Part shown: piece after piece, positions 1 to 7,868 of the stretch
How positions within the stretch are numbered: position 1 is the first letter of the stretch
Layout of the letters: each line of letters starts with the position of its first letter
The notes under the pieces: generated by a model
What the model saw: only the letters and a program-made list of their open reading frames with translations
Told to the model about the DNA's origin: nothing
Databases searched by the model: none
Program-made: the position numbers and the translations under genes
From: Qingshengfaniella alkalisoli
GTDB taxonomy: Bacteria; Pseudomonadota; Alphaproteobacteria; Rhodobacterales; Rhodobacteraceae
Length of the DNA stretch: 64,000 nt
Direction: 5' to 3'
Assembly (NCBI RefSeq): GCF_007855645.1
Contig: NZ_CP042262.1
Coordinates: 1 to 64,000 of the forward strand

Positions 1-66
1 CACGGATTCGGGAATAGTTGGTCCCGAAACAGGGTCGGTTTCGTCCCGCATACGGGTATGGGTTGT
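1..66. repeat. Three 22-bp iteron-like direct repeats
   Basis: Three repeat units start at 1, 23 and 45, an exact 22-bp period. Each unit starts with a short dyad of the form CCCG-N4-cGGG (bases 1-12, 23-34 and 45-56) and ends in GT. Such arrays are typical binding sites for iteron-type plasmid initiators. The first unit is the least conserved, and more units may lie left of the window. No initiator gene is visible here, so the link to replication is inference. Confidence 0.55.
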
Positions 67-190
67 AGCTTAAATTACTGATTTTATGCTATTTACTGAT
101 ACATAAATTTCTTAAAGATTCTCAAAGACTCTTACATCTTGTGTAAGTGATCTGCTTTCTTTCCAGTTGCTAGAATATCTGGATATGACC
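67..190. other. AT-rich leader beside the iterons
   Basis: This stretch is far more AT-rich than its surroundings. It holds a directly repeated octamer TTACTGAT at 75-82 and 93-100 and a small dyad (CTTACA, 5-base spacer, TGTAAG) at 131-147. An AT-rich block beside iterons is typical of a DNA-unwinding region, but it could equally hold the parAB promoter. No coding sequence is supported. Confidence 0.35.
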
Positions 191-206
191 GTCTCGCATG
201 CGAGAC
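191..206. promoter_or_regulatory. parS-like palindrome 1, upstream of parA
   Basis: A perfect 16-bp palindrome, GTCTCGCATGCGAGAC, lies about 100 bp upstream of the parA start. The same outer half-sites (GTCTCGC/GCGAGAC) recur inside parB and just after parB. It is therefore the likely centromere site bound by the adjacent ParB protein. Assignment as parS is inference from repetition and position. Confidence 0.7.
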
Positions 207-215
207 AGGCCATCC

Positions 216-263
216 CAGCAATTTTCGTGAGTCAGAAAATCTATCACATTCGCGAAATTGCTG
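216..263. promoter_or_regulatory. Imperfect inverted repeat in the parA leader
   Basis: The arms CAGCAATTTTCGTGA (216-230) and TCGCGAAATTGCTG (250-263) are complementary apart from one bulged T and one mismatch. The dyad sits between the first parS-like site and the parA start. It could be an operator for autorepression by the ParA protein, which has an N-terminal extension suited to DNA binding, or it could fold in the leader RNA. The sequence does not decide between these. Confidence 0.4.
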
Positions 264-302
264 TATGGTGGCCATTAACGAGAACATAGAGGCCAAGTGG
301 AA

Positions 303-1673
303 ATGAGCAGTCAGCCCCCTTCTATATCATTGAAGCCGATAGATCCCGATGATGCGCTTGCGCATGTTCCCCAGCGCGTGACAACAGAACGGTTTACCGT
401 GGCGGCCGAGATCAGCATGCGCGCGCGTGATGATCTTGCGAGACGTGGCTACAAGCCCGACGGAGAAAAAAGCCTCCGTCGATTCGGTATCTGGGAGATT
501 ACCACGTTCATGCTCCCGATTTCAGCGCAGCATTTCAGAAGGGTGCTGAAGGCGCACCCTACCCTGCCCCAAGGCGAATCCGACAAGCCGGGCGGTGCGA
601 AGATGTTTACCTTGGATGAGGTGAATACAATCCGCGCATTTCTCGAAAGTGAGGGTCAGCAGGGAAAGGGCTACCGTCCTTACCGCCCCGATAACCAGCC
701 GGCGAAGATCGTGTCCGTGTGCAACTTCAAAGGTGGCGTATCCAAGACGACCACGGGCGCACACCTCGCCATGGCGGCTGCGCTAGATGGGTATCGGGTG
801 CTTGTGGTCGACCTCGACAGCCAGGCGTCGATGAGCACGATGTTTGGGTCCATGGCGGAGGATGAGGCCCAGACGGCCTACTCCATTCTTGCCCGTCACC
901 GTGCCGAACATGTCGCGCGCAGTATGGGGATCGACGACTTCACCGATGAGCGATTGGACGAAGAACTGCGCGCGGCTGCCGCGGTTACGGCTGACGATCT
1001 TATCTTTGGGACACACTGGCCTACAATCGACATTTTGCCCGCCCAGCTGAACCTGTATTGGGCAGAGTTTCAGGTGCCGGTCTGGATGCAAACCCATCGA
1101 AGCTGGCAGTTCTGGGACGCGTTGAAGTCTTTTCTGCGCGACGAAAGCCTGCTTGATGACTATGACATCATCCTGATCGATACCCCCCCTGCCCTAGGAT
1201 ACCTGACGATCAATGCGTTGTCGGCGGCGGATGTGCTGCTGATCCCCGTCGGTGCGTCGTTCATCGAGTTTGATTCCACGGGTCGTTTCTTCGATATGCT
1301 CTACACGACCTTTGTTTCGATCGAAGACAGCATCGCGCGGATATCCGATGATGCTCCGAAGTTTTCCTGGGATGCTGTCCAGGTGCTGTTGACACGGTAT
1401 GACGATGCGCAGCAATCCGAATTGGCGAATGTGATTCAGGTTTATCTTGACGATTTCGTGGCGCGGCACCGGCAGGAATTTACCGCCTTGGTCGGGCAGG
1501 CAGGAGAGAGAGTTTCCGGCATTTACGAGGCAAGCCATACCGATTTTAACCGTGATACCTATCGTCGCGGTCGCGAGACCTTCGATCGGTGCTATCATGA
1601 ATTCAAAAGACTTTTGATTGGATGCTGGGAACGCGACCGAACTGAGGCAGAGCAGCGAGAGGCGGCGGAATGA
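303..1673 (+). CDS. parA: ParA-family plasmid partition ATPase
   Basis: ParA-type ATPases segregate low-copy plasmids together with ParB and parS. The deviant Walker A motif KGGVSKTT lies near residues 143-150, followed by the VVDLDSQASM switch region and an IDTPPALG Walker B-type segment. About 140 residues precede the ATPase core and include a probable winged-helix segment (FTLDEVNTIRAFLE), as in the large type Ia ParA proteins that repress their own operon. The ATG at 303 is chosen over an in-frame GTG at 297 because a GAGG stands 10 bases before it. The stop overlaps the parB start by 4 bp (ATGA). Three parS-like palindromes surround the operon. The family assignment is firm; the replicon class cannot be named because the initiator gene is outside the window. 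Confidence 0.95.
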   Translation: MSSQPPSISLKPIDPDDALAHVPQRVTTERFTVAAEISMRARDDLARRGYKPDGEKSLRRFGIWEITTFMLPISAQHFRRVLKAHPTLPQGESDKPGGAKMFTLDEVNTIRAFLESEGQQGKGYRPYRPDNQPAKIVSVCNFKGGVSKTTTGAHLAMAAALDGYRVLVVDLDSQASMSTMFGSMAEDEAQTAYSILARHRAEHVARSMGIDDFTDERLDEELRAAAAVTADDLIFGTHWPTIDILPAQLNLYWAEFQVPVWMQTHRSWQFWDALKSFLRDESLLDDYDIILIDTPPALGYLTINALSAADVLLIPVGASFIEFDSTGRFFDMLYTTFVSIEDSIARISDDAPKFSWDAVQVLLTRYDDAQQSELANVIQVYLDDFVARHRQEFTALVGQAGERVSGIYEASHTDFNRDTYRRGRETFDRCYHEFKRLLIGCWERDRTEAEQREAAE

Positions 1674-2755
1674 CACGTAAGCGACTTGGAGCCATCGACC
1701 GAACAAGCGTGACGGAGATGCGTGGAGCGGCGGAAAAGGCTGCTCGGGAACGGCGTGGAGTTGCCGCTGGCAAGGCACCTCCCATCGCGCAGGTTGCAGG
1801 AACTGCCGCACGGACAATCGAAGACGAAATGCTTCGGCTGCGCAAGGAAAATGAAAGCCTGCAAGGGACGTCCGAGAAATGGCAGCAAGCCGAGCAGGAC
1901 GGGTTGCTTGTTCACATTCTCTCGCTGGATGATATCGACGTACATTCGCTGTCGCGTGACCGCAGAACGCTGGATCGCGATGGCGAGGCTTGGCACGAGT
2001 TGAAGGCCAGCTTGCAGGCGCGGGGACAGCAGGTTCCAATAGAAGTTGGCGCGCGAAATTCCCTGAACGGTAAGCGGCGGCTTATCAGCGGGTATCGTCG
2101 CTGGAGCGCCCTCAAGGAGCTTTACGACGAGACCGGCGATGAAAGCTTCTCTCGGGTTAAAGCGCTGGTGTCTCGCGCGCGAGACACCGTCGGTGACATG
2201 GTCGCGATGATTGAAGAGAACGAAATCCGGCAGGCGATCAGCTTTTACGAACGTGGACGGATTTGCTGTGTCGCTGCCGAGCAAGGGATCTGTGAAAGTG
2301 TCGATGATGCCATTCTCACACTGTTTGGAAATTCCAGCCGGAATCGGCGCTACAAGATCCGGAACTTCACGGTCATTCATGCGCGGCTTGGATCGTATCT
2401 CGACTTTCCCGAGTATATCGGCGAACGACTTGGCGCAAAGCTGGCACAGGCGCTCAAGGATGGTCGCGAAGATGAACTGGTAACGGCCCTGTCGGATCGG
2501 GAAACGAAGTTTTCTGCCCCCGCCGAGGAGTTGGATCTACTCGAGGCGTTTGTCGGCCGCAAGGGTGTGTTCTCCAAAGCGAAGAAGTCTGCACCCGCGC
2601 CAGAGATTTCGGCGTCGGTTTCGAAGGGGAGCGTGGTTTATGCCGCTACCGTGGAAAAGAACGGCAGGGTGTCGATCAAGGTGGATGGGTTGAAGGTCGC
2701 GGATGCCGAGGAACTCAATGCATTTCTGATAAAAATAGCAGAGGATACATTGTAA
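1670..2755 (+). CDS. parB: ParB-family centromere-binding protein
   Basis: This 361-residue protein is the DNA-binding partner of the upstream ParA. The central part carries the ParB/Srx-like fold with the characteristic GYRRWSALKEL box (RRWxA, family RRxxA) near residue 145, then a helix-turn-helix region rich in basic residues. The first 60 residues are charged and probably form the ParA-contacting arm. Its start codon overlaps the parA stop (ATGA), indicating translational coupling. A perfect 22-bp parS-like palindrome lies inside its coding region, and another follows the stop codon by 8 bases. No further gene of a repABC operon (repC) follows. Confidence 0.95.
   Translation: MTRKRLGAIDRTSVTEMRGAAEKAARERRGVAAGKAPPIAQVAGTAARTIEDEMLRLRKENESLQGTSEKWQQAEQDGLLVHILSLDDIDVHSLSRDRRTLDRDGEAWHELKASLQARGQQVPIEVGARNSLNGKRRLISGYRRWSALKELYDETGDESFSRVKALVSRARDTVGDMVAMIEENEIRQAISFYERGRICCVAAEQGICESVDDAILTLFGNSSRNRRYKIRNFTVIHARLGSYLDFPEYIGERLGAKLAQALKDGREDELVTALSDRETKFSAPAEELDLLEAFVGRKGVFSKAKKSAPAPEISASVSKGSVVYAATVEKNGRVSIKVDGLKVADAEELNAFLIKIAEDTL
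2167..2188. promoter_or_regulatory. parS-like palindrome 2, inside parB
   Basis: A perfect 22-bp palindrome, GGTGTCTCGCGCGCGAGACACC, lies within the parB coding sequence, where it encodes part of LVSRARDTVG. Its core GTCTCGCGCGCGAGAC matches the sites upstream and downstream of the operon. An intragenic site is compatible with ParB spreading and autoregulation. This is inferred from repetition alone. Confidence 0.65.
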
Positions 2756-2763
2756 ACCTGACC

Positions 2764-2779
2764 GTCTCGCGCGCGGGAC
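2764..2779. promoter_or_regulatory. parS-like palindrome 3, downstream of parB
   Basis: GTCTCGCGCGCGGGAC differs from the intragenic parS-like core by one base pair. It shares the preceding ACC with site 1 (ACCGTCTCGC). It lies 8 bp after the parB stop codon, giving a cluster of three sites spanning the operon. Confidence 0.65.
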
Positions 2780-2868
2780 AGCGCCAGTACGAGAGTGCAA
2801 TATCGCGGGGGCCTCTCTCATTGGAAGCCTACCCTTCGACTGCGGGTTCTGGGCGGCGTGAATTCGCT

Positions 2869-3454
2869 TCACCCCAACAGATCGGCGGCGGGGTTTGCCG
2901 TGATCTCGACATCGTCGTAGTAGCGCATGACCTGGGAAACGGAGCGGTGCAGCGAGAGGCGGCCAGCAGTTGCTTCAGCACATCGCGGGTGATCGGTCGC
3001 GAATTTCGGGGGCGCGCCTGGGCACGCCGGGCCTTGGCGCTCCAGCTGGCGATGCGGCGATTCAGCGTCGACGAGCAGGGGCCGCCAATGTCCGGCGTAA
3101 CCGGGCGGCGATCAGCGCATCCGTGGTGGCGCGTGCCGGGCCGTGGGCGTCGCCGAGATCGCGGGCATGATCCAGAACGAAACGCAGGGCGGTGGTGTCG
3201 TCTTCGGACCAGGTGAGGGCTCGGCCCATGCGGGTGGTGACCCAGGCGGAGATGTAGAGAAGAGCCCGCGCATAGGCGCGGAGCGTATTTTCAGGCGTGC
3301 CGTGGACATAGAGATCATGCAACGCCGCGTGGTCATCTTCGATGAGGGCAAGCGCACTGTCCGGGAGCGGCAGGGCAGGGGGCGTGTGTCGCGTCGTCGG
3401 GCGGCTCCGGCGGGGATTTCGGTGCAGCGTGGCGGGCTCGTCCATCAAAGGCAA
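2869..3454 (-). pseudogene. Tyrosine recombinase/integrase with internal deletion
   Basis: On the minus strand the first 110 or so codons encode an N-terminal SAM-like core-binding domain (TPENTLRAYARALLYISAW). The reading frame then goes out of phase. In another frame the last part ends in QVMRYYDDVEITANPAADLLG and a stop at 2869, which resembles the tail of a tyrosine recombinase just after its catalytic tyrosine region. The block between, which should hold the R-H-R residues, is almost entirely missing. A full integrase would need over 300 codons and fewer than 200 remain. It is a non-functional remnant, probably of an element that once integrated next to the partition genes. Confidence 0.65.
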
Positions 3455-3866
3455 TAACGCAGACTTATCGGAGCTAAATGGGTGGCGACAGTTGCTGTAC
3501 CAGAAATGCGCAAAATAATCGAATTACGATCGCACAGATTATAATAAGCTGATAATACACGATAATGTAAACCCTAATGGGCCGGAAGCCAGCTCAGAAT
3601 CCTCGGCGATCGATATTGTCTTGGTATCTGCCAGTCGCCAGACTGTTCAGCCCGCGACACCAAACGGATGACAAGGGACATCGAAGTCGGTCTCATCTGC
3701 TTAATCTGCGCACTGTATGGTAAATCCGCCGGGAGCGAGCATGCCGCCAGGAACAACGACGGTCGGCTTTGAATACATTTACGCGAAGAGTCTAAGGGCC
3801 ACGGAAGGCTGCATGGAGGATTGCCAACTTGTTTGCGCGTGCTTGAAAAGGGTGGATTCTGGCCGG
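3455..3866. other. Gene-free spacer
   Basis: No supported gene. The first half is AT-rich around 3510-3570. Short open frames exist on both strands, but none has a recognisable domain, a credible ribosome binding site or a plausible composition. Confidence 0.5.
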
Positions 3867-4110
3867 TCAGACGATCATTTCGGCCGCATAGCTGTCCCAA
3901 TGGTCGAAAGCGTCGGCTCTGGCGTAGCGGTATGAGGTGGCGGTCAATCGATATCGGCGGGTTTGGAAGATTGTGTTGATCTGGTCGTGAGCGGCGAGAA
4001 ACCTCGGGGTCTGGCGGGGTGAGTTGAACCTGCCCAGAAGCTTTTCACGTTTGCGGTTGGCCGGTGCGATCCTTCAATCCCTTACCCAACCCGTCGTCAA
4101 TGCCGTCCTT
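3867..4110 (-). pseudogene. IS6-type transposase C-terminal fragment
   Basis: The minus strand encodes a transposase tail containing REKLLGRFNSPR, FLAAHDQINTIF and RRYRLTATSYRYARADAF, ending in AAEMIV with a stop at 3867. This pattern belongs to the C-terminus of IS6-family DDE transposases common in Alphaproteobacteria. The upstream catalytic part is absent and the frame is interrupted near 4060. A related C-terminal fragment lies on the plus strand at 6297-6406. Confidence 0.6.
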
Positions 4111-4236
4111 GAAGCATAAGATCGTTTGGAAGTTCGAATGGATACCCTGTAGATTCAACTTTCAAAGGATGCTGGAAATGTCGCAAGAAGCCATTAGAAA
4201 GGTCTGCACAAACCGGTGAAAAGGGGGGATGGACCG

Positions 4237-4611
4237 ATGAAGAAGTGCAGCACCTTGTTCGCGTCGATTGCTTTGTTGAGTTCAACGGCGTGGGCTGACG
4301 GCCACTTGGCGGATGGATCGGAGGAAGAGGCGCCGGAAACCGCCGCGGTGGCGGAAGAGGTCGATCTGGCAGCGGCGGAGGTGATATTTCGCAAGTCCTG
4401 TCGGGCTTGTCATGGGAACAAGGCGCAGGGTGTCGCAAGCTATCCCAAGCTGTCCGACAAGGAGCCCGAATATATCGCGGAGAAGCTCAGGATCTATCGT
4501 TCGGGCGAGCGCATTGGACCGAACTCCATCCTCATGATCCAGCACGCGAAGAAGCTCTCCGACGAAGACATCACTAACTTGTCTATCTACATCACAACGG
4601 CATTCGAATGA
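4237..4611 (+). CDS. Small periplasmic c-type cytochrome
   Basis: This protein of about 124 residues starts with a signal peptide (MKKCSTLFASIALLSSTAWA, cleavage before DG). An acidic linker follows, then one haem-binding motif CRACH and a distal methionine in the ILMIQHAKKL segment. It is a class I cytochrome c of the cytochrome c553/c5 type. The ATG at 4237 is preferred over the GTG at 4216 because AAGGGGGGA lies 9 bases upstream and the signal peptide then starts at residue 1. The gene is 168 bp before a PQQ-type sugar dehydrogenase on the same strand, so it may be the electron acceptor of that enzyme; this is inference. Confidence 0.9.
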   Translation: MKKCSTLFASIALLSSTAWADGHLADGSEEEAPETAAVAEEVDLAAAEVIFRKSCRACHGNKAQGVASYPKLSDKEPEYIAEKLRIYRSGERIGPNSILMIQHAKKLSDEDITNLSIYITTAFE

Positions 4612-4779
4612 CACAGAACCGGACGGGACCTTCGCCTAATGCGGGCGGTGTGCGGATAAAATCGTTGACCGGCGGATTGTTGATAACCTAACGTCAATGT
4701 GTCGGGCTGACGGGATCATGAGAGTGGTGTCAGGTCACCCTTCCCGATTGGTCCGAAACATCGGTTAGGGAGGAAAACC

Positions 4780-6072
4780 ATGTTTCGCCGTACTTCTTCT
4801 TCGGCTCTGCCAGCTGTTGCAGCTTTGCTTGCTGGGACAGCCGTATACTGTTCACCCGCGCTCGCACAGAGCGGCATGAACACGACCAGCCTACAGCATG
4901 AAATTGTACTGGACGGCCTCGAAAACCCGTGGGACATGGCGTTCTTGGACGATGGCACGATGCTGTTTACCGAGAAGTGCAAGGGCCTGTCCGTCCTTAT
5001 GCCGGACGGGACGGTCAACGCGATCTACGGGGTGGGTGAGACCGAGGGATACGCGTCCAACGGCTCGGATCTGTTCTGTGAAGGCCAGGCTGGCATGATG
5101 GGTGTCGCGTTCGATCCGGACTTTGCGAACAACCACCTCATCTATGTCTATTCGACATCGAACATGTCGGATCCGCACACCAACCGGTTGATGCGCTTTA
5201 CGCTTAACGAGGATTTTACCGAAGTCTCCGACCGGACCGACATCGTCGACGACGTGCCCTACAAGATGGCGGCGTCGAACCACCCGTTCGGTGGCCCTGG
5301 CGCGCATAACGGCGGGCGAGTACGTTTCGGACCCGATGGGGCGTTGTGGTTGACGACAGGCGATACCCATAACGGGCAGGTACCGCAAAGCCCGACGATC
5401 ATGGGGTCCAAGGTCCTGCGGCTGGACACGGACGGCAATGCCCATCCCGACAACAGCCCGCCCGAAGGTTTCGATCCGCGCACCTACACCTATGGCCACC
5501 GCAATGTGCAGGGGCTCGCCTTCCATCCGGAAACCGGCGCGGCGATTGCCGCCGAGCATGGCCCTTGGCATTCGGATGAAATCACGATCCTGCAAAACGG
5601 AGGCAATGCGGGCTGGGACCCGAGGCCGAACATGGCCGGGCGCGAAGACTGCCCGGACGACTACTGCGGCTACAGTCCGAACCAGGAAGAGGGCATGAAC
5701 CGCTATGAGCGGGCGGCCTATATGCCGATGACCGATTTCGACACCTATCCCGATGCCATGCCGCCGATCTGGAACAATAACGGCTGGTCACAGGGTACCT
5801 CTTCGGCTGCATTCCTCGAAGGTGAGGCCTGGGGCGACTGGAACGGCGCGATGGTCGTCGGCATCATGGGCATCGGATTTGGCGGTACGCCCATCGGTCA
5901 ACGGATCGACGTGATCCAGTTCAATGACGACAATACCGACGTCGAGGACGTGACCGAGATGACCCTGCCAATGGAACCGGGGCGGTTCCGTTCGCTCGTC
6001 TCCGGCCCGGATGGCAGCCTTTATACCGCCATCGACGAGGGCACGATCAGCAAGCTGACACCCGGTAGCTGA
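4780..6072 (+). CDS. PQQ-dependent sugar (glucose/sorbosone) dehydrogenase
   Basis: This 430-residue secreted protein belongs to the soluble glucose dehydrogenase / YliI family, six-bladed beta-propellers that oxidise aldoses with PQQ. A signal peptide covers residues 1-29 (cleavage after PALA). Family hallmarks are visible in order: LENPWDMAFLDDGTML, GMMGVAFDPDFANN, GGRVRFGPDGALWLTTGD, YGHRNVQGLAFHPETG and AEHGPWHSDEI. It follows a cytochrome c gene that could take the electrons. No PQQ biosynthesis gene is in the window, so the cofactor must come from the chromosome or from outside. The 3' end is followed by a strong hairpin. Substrate is unknown. Confidence 0.9.
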   Translation: MFRRTSSSALPAVAALLAGTAVYCSPALAQSGMNTTSLQHEIVLDGLENPWDMAFLDDGTMLFTEKCKGLSVLMPDGTVNAIYGVGETEGYASNGSDLFCEGQAGMMGVAFDPDFANNHLIYVYSTSNMSDPHTNRLMRFTLNEDFTEVSDRTDIVDDVPYKMAASNHPFGGPGAHNGGRVRFGPDGALWLTTGDTHNGQVPQSPTIMGSKVLRLDTDGNAHPDNSPPEGFDPRTYTYGHRNVQGLAFHPETGAAIAAEHGPWHSDEITILQNGGNAGWDPRPNMAGREDCPDDYCGYSPNQEEGMNRYERAAYMPMTDFDTYPDAMPPIWNNNGWSQGTSSAAFLEGEAWGDWNGAMVVGIMGIGFGGTPIGQRIDVIQFNDDNTDVEDVTEMTLPMEPGRFRSLVSGPDGSLYTAIDEGTISKLTPGS

Positions 6073-6082
6073 TGTATCATGT

Positions 6083-6107
6083 GGCCGCACGGTTTTGCCG
6101 TGCGGCC
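6083..6107 (+). terminator. Hairpin after the sugar dehydrogenase gene
   Basis: A perfect 10-bp stem (GGCCGCACGG / CCGTGCGGCC) with a TTTTG loop starts 10 bases after the stop codon. The following bases are not a clear T-run, so it may act as a weak intrinsic terminator or as an mRNA 3'-end stabiliser. Confidence 0.6.
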
Positions 6108-6296
6108 CGGTCTGGAACGACCAGCGCATCAAGACTTTGGACGCGCTGGTCGTTTACAGTGTTATGATGAATAACCTCGGCAAGATGCATGTTCTTGTCG
6201 GCGCTGACAGCGGCGGCCCCGGTTATACATTGCCCGGATTATGTTGCATGAATAAGGTTCGGGTGGCACTGGCGCCTTTCCCCGTGGTTTCAGGCG

Positions 6297-6406
6297 ACAC
6301 AATCTTCAGAACCCGCCGATATCGCCTTTCCGCTCCGTCCTACCGCCACGCGAGAGCCGACGCGTTCGGCCTTTGGAACGCTTACGCTGCCCAGCTATCA
6401 GTCTGA
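6297..6406 (+). pseudogene. IS6-type transposase C-terminal fragment
   Basis: About 36 codons read DTIFRTRRYRLSAPSYRHARADAF and onward to a stop at 6406. This is the same transposase tail as at 3867-4110, on the opposite strand and with several substitutions. Nothing of the catalytic core is left. Confidence 0.55.
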
Positions 6407-6474
6407 TTTCACGTTCCTCGAAAACCGCGTTCCACCTCAAACAACTTGGCAATGCCTTTGCGTAATACGGCGGC

Positions 6475-6738
6475 AACTGAGGCCTGATTGCTTCGAAGGC
6501 CGCGGGTGAAGGATACAAGCATGCTATCCTCGGCTTCGTCGAGCCAGGCGGCCATGGTATGCTCACGGACGTTTCGTACCATCTCAGTAGACCGGTCGGT
6601 CAGTTCCCGGGCGGCTGCCAGGGCTGGTGGCGCCGCTTCAATCTGCGCGACCAGCACTGCATCAGGCCGGCACCGTTGATCTCGCCCCATGGTTAGGAGA
6701 CGAGCGATCCGTCGGATCGGCAGGCCATCTCTGGCCAT
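6475..6738 (-). pseudogene. ISL3-family transposase internal fragment
   Basis: The minus strand encodes IRRIARLLTM, AARELTDRSTEMVRNVRE and AAWLDEAEDSMLVSFTRGL, typical of the region before the last catalytic residue of ISL3-family transposases. The usual continuation around PWSNGQTEGQ is missing, and the frame runs into unrelated sequence after about 6475. Both ends are lost. Confidence 0.55.
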
Positions 6739-6857
6739 CCTGCGGAGAGGCTGTGTGCAAACTCCTCCGATGATCTGCTTGATGGTATGAATTTCGCATT
6801 CGGTGGGAGGCTATCGATGGGTCAGTATATGGAAGGCGTAGACAGGCAACAGTCGAT

Positions 6858-7080
6858 GTGACATCGCCGGTTGCCCGAAGCCGCGTCGGGGCCAGGACGC
6901 ACCGCCTGAAGCTTGTCGCAGAGCGGATCATGTCACGAGATCCCGACCGCCAGACCGCCGAAATCCATATCCGCATCGCCATCATGAACCGCTTTACCTC
7001 CCACGGCAGCGCCGAGATCGAAGCCACATCCTCACCTCGGGCAGGAAAGGGTCAACTCACCCTGCTGGTCGCTTTGCGCA
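6858..7080 (+). pseudogene. IS5-type transposase C-terminal fragment and end
   Basis: The plus strand encodes HRLKLVAERIMSRDPDRQ, TAEIHIRIAIMNRFTSHGSA and EIEATSS, the last part of an IS5-family transposase. The sequence then runs to a TTTGCGCAACAA motif near 7073-7084 that resembles the terminus of such elements. The nearly full-length relative at 20195-21358 has the same tail and a similar end. The N-terminal and catalytic parts are missing. Confidence 0.55.
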
Positions 7081-7142
7081 ACAAGAGTCCATGTTGTGGG
7101 TGGCGGGCAGATTTGGTGACCGTCCGCTCCGCCATGGCTTTT

Positions 7143-7868
7143 TTACCGTTCGAGGTTTTCCATCACGAAGTTCAGGCCGAGGGAAAGCAACTGATGCTCG
7201 GCGGCGACCACGCGCACGGTGGCGCCGTGATCGCGGGCGAAGACTTGCTCCTCTGTCCGCCATGTTGGCATCCACCATTGCTTGCCCGCGGCCTTCGCCT
7301 GTGCAGCGAGCTCGGAGATGTCGGCGCGGTCCTGATCCGTGAAACCGTAGGTCGGACGGCCACGGGTCAGCGCCAGATCGAAAGGGCCCACGAAGATGCC
7401 GTCGACTAGCGGGCTGGCGAGCAGGGCCTCGACATCATCGAAGGCCTCGGCGGTCTCAACCATCGGCAGGCAGAGCATCTCGCGGTTCTGCCGGGCGAAG
7501 TAATCGTCGTCGGGGGCCTTGAAGCGGGCCGATCGACCGGCGGCGTAGCTGCGCGTGCCCAGCGGCGGGAACTTGCAGGTCGCCAGTGCCGCCTCCGCGT
7601 CGGCCAGCCGGCCCACGTGGGGCAGGATCACGGCGTCGACACCCAGGTCGACTGCGCGCTGCACCCAGACAGGCTCGGGTGCCTCAATCTTGGCACAGAC
7701 CGCGAGGCCCAGGGCGCGGGCCGCGACCACCAGCGCCTCGCGCCGGTCGGCATCATAGCCGTTGTGTTCGATGTCCAGAACCACGCGGCGGAAACCGGCA
7801 TCGGCGGCCATTTCCAGCAGATCGAGGTTGGGGGTGCTCATCCAGAAAGCGAAGGAATTCATCATCAT
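7143..7868 (-). CDS. HpcH/HpaI-family aldolase
   Basis: This 241-residue protein has the features of class II pyruvate aldolases and lyases of the HpcH/HpaI family: a TIM barrel with a VVLDIEHNGYD segment near residue 30, a metal-binding glutamate in MVETAEAFDDVEALL and the GIFVGPFDLAL loop. Family members cleave or form 4-hydroxy-2-oxo acids. Its start overlaps the stop of the nitrilase gene (ATGA), so the two are translated together and run divergently from the ABC transporter operon. The pairing suggests that it handles an oxo-acid released from the compound degraded by the island; the substrate is not known. Confidence 0.85.
   Translation of the reverse strand: MMMNSFAFWMSTPNLDLLEMAADAGFRRVVLDIEHNGYDADRREALVVAARALGLAVCAKIEAPEPVWVQRAVDLGVDAVILPHVGRLADAEAALATCKFPPLGTRSYAAGRSARFKAPDDDYFARQNREMLCLPMVETAEAFDDVEALLASPLVDGIFVGPFDLALTRGRPTYGFTDQDRADISELAAQAKAAGKQWWMPTWRTEEQVFARDHGATVRVVAAEHQLLSLGLNFVMENLER

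Noticed and set aside
2164-2190. The 22-bp palindrome in parB as a terminator hairpin
   Set aside because: It lies inside an intact coding region, has no loop or T-run, and matches two other palindromes around the operon, so a protein-binding site is more likely.
1194-2380. Long minus-strand open frames across parA and parB
   Set aside because: They are antisense to two well-conserved genes, have no recognisable domain, and their composition fits high-GC antisense shadows.
3717-3935. 72-codon plus-strand frame
   Set aside because: It overlaps the IS6-type remnant on the other strand, has no ribosome binding site and no recognisable content.
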